A stretch of 64,000 bases of DNA from an uncultured Acidobacteriaceae bacterium. Its GTDB lineage: Bacteria > Acidobacteriota > Terriglobia > Terriglobales > Acidobacteriaceae. A model generated the notes under the pieces. It saw only the letters and a list, made by a program, of their open reading frames with translations, searched no databases and was not told where the DNA came from. Location: positions 57,194 to 121,193 of the forward strand of contig CAIKND010000216.1 of assembly GCA_903828675.1 (NCBI GenBank), in the 5' to 3' direction. The position numbers were made by a program, and so were the translations under genes. Below, piece after piece: positions 16,513-22,531 of this stretch (positions within the stretch are counted from its first letter, which is position 1; the number at the start of each line of letters is the position of its first letter).

Positions 16513-16692
16513 CTAAACGTCCCACCGTTTTCCGCAAAATCTACATGTTATCCAACAAATGACTGTCCCACAGCTTCCAGAACAGCGTCTCTTTCCGTCA
16601 TCGTCCCAAACAACTAGGCCGTCACACTCATCGCAATTTGTAAACTCAGACGACTCTTCGCAAAAAGGGCATGTGTAGGACACGAGTTCCAT
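16513..16692 (-). CDS. 59-aa cysteine-rich, zinc-binding-type small protein
   Basis: A short frame read directly from the sequence. It opens with an ATG at 16690-16692 preceded by AAAGGA at 8-13 nt and ends with TAG at 16513-16515. The product contains nine cysteines in 59 residues: CPFC (8-11), CDEC (20-23), CSGSC (37-41), C46 and CRFC (50-53). Paired CxxC knuckles suggest one or two zinc ribbons. No membrane segment is present. The function is unknown; it may be a regulatory or RNA/DNA-associated mini-protein. Confidence 0.65.
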   Translation of the reverse strand: MELVSYTCPFCEESSEFTNCDECDGLVVWDDDGKRRCSGSCGTVICWITCRFCGKRWDV

Positions 16693-16992
16693 TTTCTACA
16701 TCCTTTCACTTTCAAGGCGTGCATGTAGAAGCCTCAAACAGAAGGTGCAGATGAAGAAACACACACCTCCTTTTGAGCCGAGTGAATAGTAAACTTTCGC
16801 TCTTAGGTGATCAAGTTCCAAATTAAATTGGAATCGATACTTGCATCGGCTACGCAAACACACAAAAACCGTCAGCTACTTCAAAAAAATAACCGGCGGG
16901 GCAGGAGAATAACTTACCCAATTTTTCTTGCCGGGTCAGCCTTCAGTTAGACTAATTCCCCGAGGGAATGATCAAGTCTAATGCCAAGGAGT
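16693..16992. other. intergenic region with permease terminator hairpin
   Basis: No gene was seen in these 300 bases. They hold the hairpin at 16947-16981 following the permease and presumably the promoter of the 59-aa gene. The middle is AT-rich compared with surrounding coding DNA. Confidence 0.4.
16947..16981 (-). terminator. hairpin downstream of the permease gene
   Basis: TTAGACT (16947-16953) pairs with AGTCTAA (16975-16981), and inside them ATTCCC pairs with GGGAAT around CGA. It begins 11 bp after the permease stop on the minus strand, the usual position of a terminator. There is no strong T-tract, so termination efficiency is uncertain. Confidence 0.5.
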
Positions 16993-18543
16993 CTACCGGG
17001 GCGGCGCGAACTCTGACCGGTGGCGGCTATAGAAGAAATAAATCAGCAGTCCGATCAGGAGCCATGCGAAGAAAGCCATCCAAGTCAGGACTTCCAGACC
17101 CATCATCAATACGATGCAGAAGATGATGCTGAGGGCCGGAAAGAGCGGACCAAGCGGGGCGCGGAAGCCGCGACGGCGCTCCGGCTCGCGATAGCGAAGG
17201 ATGAGTACAGCAATGGAGACCAACACGAAAGCAAACAGGGTGCCGATGTTGGAGAGGTTGGAGACGGTGCCGATGTCGAGCAGGCCTCCGGGAATACCAA
17301 CGACGAAGCCGGCCACCCATGTGGAAACGGCGGGGGTGCGAAACTGCGCATGGATGCGGCTGAAGACGGCGGGGAGCAGGCCATCGCGGGACATGGCGAA
17401 CCATACACGCGCCTGACCAAGCTGGAAGACAAGGATCGAGGAGATCATGCCCATCAATGCGCCGACGAGAACGAAGAGCCTTACCCAGACCAGGCCCGAA
17501 CCGCCCGGCATCAGGGACAGCTTTTTGAGAGCGTTGACCACAGGAGCGGCGTCACCCATAACCGACTGCCAGGGCACGATGCCGCTAAGAACGATAGCGA
17601 CGCCACCGTAGAGAACGGTGCAGGCAACCAGCGTGGCGAGGATGCCGATGGGCATATCCCGCTGCGGATTCTTGCACTCTTCAGCGGCCGTGGAGACTGA
17701 ATCGAAGCCAATGTAGGTGAAGAAGATGATGGAGCCGCCGGTGAGAACGCCGGTCCAGCCATTGGGCATGAAGGGGTGCCAATAGTGAGGCTTGATGAAA
17801 CTGGCGCCGGCAAAGACGAAGACCAGGATCGCGGCCATCTTGACGAGGACCATGACGTTATTGGCGCGGGCCGACTCGCGAATGCCTCGAACCAGAATGA
17901 CCGTGAGGATCATGACGACAAGGAAAGCTGGGACGTTGAATCCGAAATGCCAGCCAGCCTTGTAAAGGTCGTTGCCGGCCAGATCCTGGAGGCCGGTGGG
18001 CAGATAGGCGGGCGAGATCCACATGAGCGGTGGATGGTAACCGAACCAGTCGAACAGATCGACGATATGGGCGGCAAAGCCCACGCTGACGCTCATGTTG
18101 CTAAAAGCGTATTCGAGAATCAGGTCCCAGCCGATAATCCAGGCCGCCAATTCGCCGAGGGTGGCGTAGGTATAGGTATAAGCCGAGCCCGCGATGGGAA
18201 TCATTGAGGAGAGTTCGGCGTAACAGAGGCCGGTAAAGGCGCAGACGATAGCCACGAGGACCAGCGAAAGCGCCAGCGCGGGACCAGCTCCGGGGCGGCC
18301 CGCCATGGCTGAATGGTTCAGAAGCCAGTGGAGCAAGGGGGTAGCGCCGATGGAGGGCTGATCAAAGTGCTGGCCGGCCATGGCCGTGCCAATAACGGTG
18401 AAAATGCCCGAGCCAATAACCGCGCCAATACCCAGCGCAGTCAGGGACCAGGGACCCAGGCTCTTTTTGAGAGAGTGTCCCGGCTCTTCCGAATCCCGGA
18501 TGAGCTTGTCGATCGACTTGCGGGCAAGCAGTTGGGTAAGCAG
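16993..18543 (-). CDS. APC-superfamily amino acid permease with apparent CTG start
   Basis: A cationic-amino-acid-transporter-like permease with about 12 membrane helices. The first in-frame ATG (18381, MAGQHFD) would remove helix 1. The frame stays open upstream and encodes SIDKLIRDSEEPGHSLKKSL, then GPWSLTALGIGAVIGSGIF, the conserved substrate-binding helix 1 of APC transporters. No ATG, GTG or TTG occurs in frame before it. A CTG at 18541-18543 is preceded by AGGAG with 7-nt spacing, giving a 516-aa protein of normal family length. Other motifs: CYAELSSMIPIAGSAYTY and YIGFDSVSTAAEECKNPQRD. The substrate is not determinable. Confidence 0.85.
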   Translation of the reverse strand: MLTQLLARKSIDKLIRDSEEPGHSLKKSLGPWSLTALGIGAVIGSGIFTVIGTAMAGQHFDQPSIGATPLLHWLLNHSAMAGRPGAGPALALSLVLVAIVCAFTGLCYAELSSMIPIAGSAYTYTYATLGELAAWIIGWDLILEYAFSNMSVSVGFAAHIVDLFDWFGYHPPLMWISPAYLPTGLQDLAGNDLYKAGWHFGFNVPAFLVVMILTVILVRGIRESARANNVMVLVKMAAILVFVFAGASFIKPHYWHPFMPNGWTGVLTGGSIIFFTYIGFDSVSTAAEECKNPQRDMPIGILATLVACTVLYGGVAIVLSGIVPWQSVMGDAAPVVNALKKLSLMPGGSGLVWVRLFVLVGALMGMISSILVFQLGQARVWFAMSRDGLLPAVFSRIHAQFRTPAVSTWVAGFVVGIPGGLLDIGTVSNLSNIGTLFAFVLVSIAVLILRYREPERRRGFRAPLGPLFPALSIIFCIVLMMGLEVLTWMAFFAWLLIGLLIYFFYSRHRSEFAPPR

Positions 18544-18550
18544 GGCAGTT

Positions 18551-18555
18551 CTCCT
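18551..18555 (-). promoter_or_regulatory. ribosome-binding site that decides the CTG start of the permease
   Basis: The minus strand reads AGGAG, then seven bases, then CTG. This is a near-ideal Shine-Dalgarno spacing. It is the only ribosome-binding-like site in front of the conserved N-terminus and supports initiation at CTG. Confidence 0.6.
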
Positions 18556-18690
18556 CGTCCCCTCTCGAACTGAAATTTGCCTACGAGATTCAGTCCGCAG
18601 GATTCAACCCACAAAAGTGACGTCGGCGGGTTTCCGTGCCTGGGGTTTAGTCACAGGATACAGGCCATCTAGGTGGGGGAGGAGCATCAT

Positions 18691-18774
18691 TCAGCTTCTC
18701 GCCTTTGGCTTACAGCCCTTCATGCCGGGGTTTTGGCCCCGGCGGGGCGAGATGTGCCTGAGACTAGAAGCTGA
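18691..18774. repeat. inverted-repeat element upstream of the permease
   Basis: TCAGCTTCT (18691-18699) and AGAAGCTGA (18766-18774) bracket a GC-rich hairpin, GCCGGGG-tttt-ggCCCCGGC at about 18724-18743. The GGGGTTTTGGCCCCGG core resembles the GGGCTTTAGCCC-type cores of other elements here. It lies between two minus-strand genes, downstream of the small basic protein gene. Confidence 0.5.
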
Positions 18775-18789
18775 TGGCTGCTTTTGCGT

Positions 18790-18945
18790 TTAGCGCTTCG
18801 ACTGGCCGCGGGCCAACTTCTTGACCTTTTTCTTTGCTTCACCACGGGCTCCGGTCCGCGGCGCCTTAGGGGCGGCTTTCTTGCGCGCGGTGCGTTTTAA
18901 TTTCTTGCGTTCCAGCTTATCTTCGACTTTGGTGGTATCTGCCAC
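18790..18945 (-). CDS. small lysine/arginine-rich protein
   Basis: A 51-aa strongly basic protein, with 23 Lys/Arg residues, starting at a GTG preceded by AGAGG at a 6-nt spacing. The N-terminus is VADTTKVEDKLERKKLKR and the tail is EAKKKVKKLARGQSKR. An upstream ATG at 19044 would add 33 residues but lacks a ribosome-binding site. Such proteins often bind RNA, DNA or ribosomes, but that is inference. The family is not recognised. Confidence 0.5.
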   Translation of the reverse strand: MADTTKVEDKLERKKLKRTARKKAAPKAPRTGARGEAKKKVKKLARGQSKR

Positions 18946-19213
18946 GTGTAACCTCTTTCGCTGCAATCTCTTCAGGGTTTCCCGCAAATCGGGCTGTGCG
19001 ACCTCTATGTTAACAGGGAATTTGTTCTGGCGAAAGCGGGGCATCCAGGTAATCTATCGGCTCCGAGGCGCATTCCGAGCGGCGTTTATCTAATTCCAGC
19101 GTACAATGGAGTTAGACCAGAATTTGACCAGCCTGCTCGGCGACTGCCTTATTACCGCTACTGACGAGCTCAGTACCTCCACGCAACAATCACCTTGTTC
19201 GCCGGAGTTCGTC

Positions 19214-19438
19214 ATGCGTTCCAACCAAATCCACCGTGCGCTTGCGCAGGGAATGAACCGTTTTGAAGTTTGCCAGCTCGTGGCCAAAGGCGTAAAGGCC
19301 ACCCACAAGACCGGTTCACGTTTTGAAGATTCCATCAATGATGTGCTGCAATACCTGGGCACGCACGACAAGCCCAAGGAAGGCATTCATCCTGCGATTC
19401 CCCAGGTGAGTGTGAAAAGCCTGAAGCCAGCAGCGTAA
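19214..19438 (+). CDS. RNA polymerase omega subunit-like protein
   Basis: A 74-aa protein starting at an ATG with GGAG 6 nt upstream (a longer frame from 19106 lacks such a site). MRSNQIHRALAQGMNRFEVC, then LVAKGVKATHK, and then RFEDSINDVLQYL, parallel the RpoZ fold as found in Acidobacteriota (NRF...L..KA...HK...R..D..NDVL). Omega assists assembly of RNA polymerase beta-prime. The match is by pattern memory only. It may be the sole rpoZ or a divergent paralogue. Confidence 0.5.
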   Translation: MRSNQIHRALAQGMNRFEVCQLVAKGVKATHKTGSRFEDSINDVLQYLGTHDKPKEGIHPAIPQVSVKSLKPAA

Positions 19439-19530
19439 CAGAAGCTCTTGGTTTGAAGCAAAAAGTGGCCAGGTGGGCTGCTTGCCGGAACGGTTTTACT
19501 CAGCGGGATTGGAAATTCCACCAGACGCAA

Positions 19531-19560
19531 AAGAGGGACGGCAGCTTTGCCGTCCCTCTT
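19531..19560 (-). terminator. Rho-independent terminator of the cold-shock gene
   Basis: AAGAGGGACGGCA (19531-19543) and TGCCGTCCCTCTT (19548-19560) form a perfect 13-bp stem with a 4-nt loop. It lies 36 bp beyond the cold-shock gene stop on the minus strand. T-rich ends occur on both sides. Confidence 0.8.
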
Positions 19561-19596
19561 CTATTTGGTTCCGAACTGTTTGCTCGGGGTCAGAAC

Positions 19597-19797
19597 TTAG
19601 ACAACCTGAACGTTCTCAGCCTGCCAGCCCTTGGGGCCCTTGGTTACGTTGAACTGGACGCGCTGGCCTTCTTGCAGCGAACGGAAGCCGTTCGACTGAA
19701 TGGCGGTGTGATGAACGAAGACGTCTTCGCCGTTTTCGCGGCTCAAAAATCCAAAACCCTTGGCGTCGTTAAACCATTTTACTGTGCCTTGTTCCAT
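19597..19797 (-). CDS. cold-shock protein (CspA family)
   Basis: A 66-aa single cold-shock domain that binds single-stranded RNA/DNA. RNP1 is KGFGFL (about 14-19) and RNP2 is VFVHHTAI (about 27-34). It begins MEQGTVKWFND at an ATG with AGGAG about 9 nt upstream; upstream in-frame codons to 19875 are not needed. It is followed by a strong terminator and has its own upstream region, so it is probably monocistronic with a long leader as in other csp genes. Confidence 0.94.
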   Translation of the reverse strand: MEQGTVKWFNDAKGFGFLSRENGEDVFVHHTAIQSNGFRSLQEGQRVQFNVTKGPKGWQAENVQVV

Positions 19798-19982
19798 GAT
19801 GTTGCTCCTCTTGTACTGATTTACCGCGAATGCAATGTGGAAGTGTTGCGTGCAGGCGGTAACCGGAACAGGCAAGAACTTCAGATCGAATTCTACGATT
19901 CCATTGAGTGTAGCACGGATTTGGTCTGTGGCTACAACTCTTTTATCTTCAATGGGAAAAAGGCAGGCACTCGCAGCTCAAT

Positions 19983-20026
19983 TTGAAGATAACAGCCAAC
20001 CCTGTTGAAGATAACAGTCAACCCTG
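19983..20026. repeat. 22-bp tandem direct repeat upstream of butyrate kinase
   Basis: Two adjacent 22-bp units (19983-20004 and 20005-20026) starting TTGAAGATAACAG differ at one position. They lie just upstream of the kinase gene, and an alternative in-frame TTG at 20005 falls exactly on the second unit. The pair could be a binding site for a regulator. Confidence 0.65.
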
Positions 20027-20076
20027 CGCGCAAGGTGGCCAACAGGGTAAACTCGATTGCGCTGGTGAGGTGCCTT

Positions 20077-21249
20077 TTGACCGTCGAGAACGAGGCAGGC
20101 CGGAGCTTGTCGCCGGGGGATGACCGGGTCCTCGTTATCAACCCCGGATCGACATCAACGAAGTTCGGAATCTATACGCGTCGGGGCGCGGAGTGGGTGC
20201 GTACAATCCGGCATGGGGATGAGGAATTGGCCCGCTTTGGCGGGAGGCCAATGGTGGCACGCCTGGAATACCGGTGGACCCTGATCATGCAGTCAGTGGA
20301 GGATGCCGGCTACAAGGTGAACGAGTTGGCCGCGTTTGCGGGGCGTGGAGGGCTTTTGCCGCCCATGACGTGCGGCACCTACCTAGTCGATGACGCAATG
20401 GTGGAGGAACTCCGTCAGGCTCGGCGCGGCGAGCACGCGTCGAACCTGGGGGCCTTGCTGGCGCTGAAGTTTGCACAGGCCGCCGGAGTGAACGCCTACA
20501 TCGTGGATCCGGTGACGGCAGACGAATGGCAGGAGTGCGCGCGGCTTTCAGGAACGCCGCTGATCGAGCGCTCGGCTATTGGGCATGTGCTGAATACCAA
20601 GGCGGTGGCGCGGCGGTTTGCACGGGAACAGGGGCGAACGTACGAGGCGCTCCGGCTGGTTGTTGCGCATATGGGCAGTGGAATTACAGTCTCGGCTCAC
20701 CGCGATGGACGCATGATCGACAACAACACACCTGAAGAAGGCCCGCTTGGCCCCGACCGCACTGGCAGCCTGCCTGTGCGCGAACTGATCAAGCTCTGCT
20801 TTAGCGGCCGATTTGCGCAAAAGGAACTGGATCGCAAAGTCTTTGGGGACGGCGGCTTGTTCGCCTACCTCGGCACGCGCGACTTGCAGGAGGTGGAACG
20901 TCGCATCGATGCAGGCGACCGGGAGGCTGCCAAGGTATTCGATGCCATGGTCTACCAGATCGCAAAGGAGGCCGGCGCCATGGCTGCGGTGCTGGAGGGT
21001 AAGGTAGACGCAGTTTTGCTTACCGGCGGCATGGCGCATTCCGCCAGAATGCTGGAGCGGCTTTGTCGGTACCTGGAGTGGATTGCGCCCATCAGAGTCT
21101 ACCCCGGCGAAGACGAATTACAGGCACTTGCCGAGGGCGTCTTCCGGGTTCTTGATAACGAGGAAAAGGCAAAGCGACTTTGGGAAGAGGGACGCAATCC
21201 GGCAGAGGCCAGAGCTTCCAGAGCACCTTTGGTCATTGGTCTTGAGTGA
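20077..21249 (+). CDS. buk: butyrate kinase
   Basis: An acetate/butyrate-kinase (ASKHA) fold protein that would interconvert butyrate + ATP and butyryl phosphate. The phosphate-1 motif VLVINPGSTSTKFGIY is close to the N-terminus, HMGSGITVSAHRDGRMID is in the middle and LLTGGMAHSARM near residue 310. The start chosen is TTG at 20077, preceded by GTGAGG, giving 390 aa; the longer frame from 20005 begins in a tandem repeat. Phosphotransbutyrylase (ptb) is not adjacent, so the substrate (branched or straight chain) is open. Confidence 0.88.
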   Translation: MTVENEAGRSLSPGDDRVLVINPGSTSTKFGIYTRRGAEWVRTIRHGDEELARFGGRPMVARLEYRWTLIMQSVEDAGYKVNELAAFAGRGGLLPPMTCGTYLVDDAMVEELRQARRGEHASNLGALLALKFAQAAGVNAYIVDPVTADEWQECARLSGTPLIERSAIGHVLNTKAVARRFAREQGRTYEALRLVVAHMGSGITVSAHRDGRMIDNNTPEEGPLGPDRTGSLPVRELIKLCFSGRFAQKELDRKVFGDGGLFAYLGTRDLQEVERRIDAGDREAAKVFDAMVYQIAKEAGAMAAVLEGKVDAVLLTGGMAHSARMLERLCRYLEWIAPIRVYPGEDELQALAEGVFRVLDNEEKAKRLWEEGRNPAEARASRAPLVIGLE

Positions 21250-21550
21250 GGGCTTGAGCCAATAGAGCCGTGGAGAGAGGTTTTCTGCGAAAGTTAGCAC
21301 ACGGTGTCATCAATTTGGCATTTGTTTATGTGACTTCTGGCCGGTATTTTATAAAAAATGAGATAAGAGGATAACGGCGATTTGGCATTAGACTTCCAGT
21401 TCCAAGTGAAATAGATCTGACATTACAAAACGTGTTTACATTTTCCTGTTTCGCAGCTAGAGTGCGACCTATTGAGATCGACTGGCCTGTACTTCCCCAC
21501 AGCCGTAGACCAGCGCCTGAGATTCTCAAAAACCTAAGGAGGAACTCCCC
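21250..21550. other. intergenic region, nothing recognised
   Basis: About 300 AT-richer bases precede the SGNH hydrolase. Apart from its strong ribosome-binding site AAGGAGG at 21536-21542, no repeat, hairpin or small gene was recognised. A promoter for the hydrolase is expected here. Confidence 0.4.
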
Positions 21551-22441
21551 ATGCCTCTCATCAAGATAGCCCGGGCATGCGCAATTTTTGCGTGCCTGGT
21601 CATCAGCTCATTTGCAATCCACGCGGCTAAACCCACTTACGACGCCATCTATGTTTTTGGCGACAGTTACTGCGATGTAGGCAATATCTACGCGTTGACA
21701 GGAGGGGCTGAGCCGCTTTCTCCGCCCTACTTTCACGGCAGGTTCTCAAACGGACCCATCTGGGTGGAGCATGTGGCCAGCGCTCTCGGACTCCAGATGC
21801 TGCCCGCGGCGGTTGGTGGAACGGACTACGCATTTGGCGGAGCCTGGGCAACTGCGCCCCAGATAACTGCTGCAGGAACGATCCCCGACGTGCCGCAGCA
21901 GGTTGGCCTCTATTTGAGCCAGCATGGTGGCAAGGCGGACCCAAAGGCGCTGTACATTCTGGAAGGCGGAGGGAACGACATTATCGGGAATCTCGCAAGT
22001 GGAATTTCTGCAAACCAGCTTGGATTCCAGATTGCAACCAGCATTGCAGAAAGCGAGTTGCTGCTTCGCCGCGCTGGCGCAAAGAACTTTCTTGTTCCCG
22101 ATCTTTTCAACGTGGGTCTGCTTCCGGCGGCACAGGCCAATCCGAGCTTTGCCGACGCAGCGAGCGTGGCCACCAACAAGTATCTGAATGACCTATTGGC
22201 CGTGGAAGGTTTCATTCAAGGTATCAGGATTCAACGCCTGAATGTATTCGCCCTCTTCAAGGCAATTCAAACGGATACCACGCATTTTGGATTTACCAAT
22301 ATCACCACGCCATGCGTGGATCCCACGACCGGAACCATTTGCAGCGATCCAGACCACACGCTGTTTTGGGATACCTATCATCCGACGGTGTTTGGGCATT
22401 CCTTTTTCGCTGTGACGGTGGAGGCTGCGCTGAGCCAATAA
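21551..22441 (+). CDS. secreted SGNH/GDSL-family hydrolase
   Basis: A 296-aa esterase/lipase-type protein. A signal peptide occupies about residues 1-25 (KIARACAIFACLVISSFAIHA). Block I is VFGDSYCDVGN with the nucleophile Ser near residue 38, the GGGND block III near 139, and DTYHPTVFGH contains the Asp-His pair near 277-280. This order matches lecithinase/hemolysin-type GDSL enzymes. The translation signal AAGGAGGAACTCCCC-ATG is strong. The substrate (lipid or polysaccharide ester) is unknown. Confidence 0.88.
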   Translation: MPLIKIARACAIFACLVISSFAIHAAKPTYDAIYVFGDSYCDVGNIYALTGGAEPLSPPYFHGRFSNGPIWVEHVASALGLQMLPAAVGGTDYAFGGAWATAPQITAAGTIPDVPQQVGLYLSQHGGKADPKALYILEGGGNDIIGNLASGISANQLGFQIATSIAESELLLRRAGAKNFLVPDLFNVGLLPAAQANPSFADAASVATNKYLNDLLAVEGFIQGIRIQRLNVFALFKAIQTDTTHFGFTNITTPCVDPTTGTICSDPDHTLFWDTYHPTVFGHSFFAVTVEAALSQ

Positions 22442-22472
22442 GAAAGATGGCGTACTTGCAGATGGACCAGAC

Positions 22473-22508
22473 AGACTCCCCGGCCCTGAAGACCAGGCCG
22501 GGGAGTCT
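22473..22508. terminator. bidirectional terminator between convergent genes
   Basis: AGACTCCCCGGCC (22473-22485) and GGCCGGGGAGTCT (22496-22508) form a perfect 13-bp stem. It lies between the stops of the SGNH hydrolase and the helicase gene and is followed by a moderately T-rich stretch on the plus strand. Confidence 0.75.
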
Positions 22509-22531
22509 CTTATATTACAGTTTGCGAGACT

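Noticed and set aside
18382..18543. Possibility that the permease is an N-terminally truncated pseudogene starting at ATG 18381
   Set aside because: The upstream frame is intact, encodes the conserved first helix, and has a well-placed Shine-Dalgarno before CTG. A start-codon mutation cannot be fully excluded.
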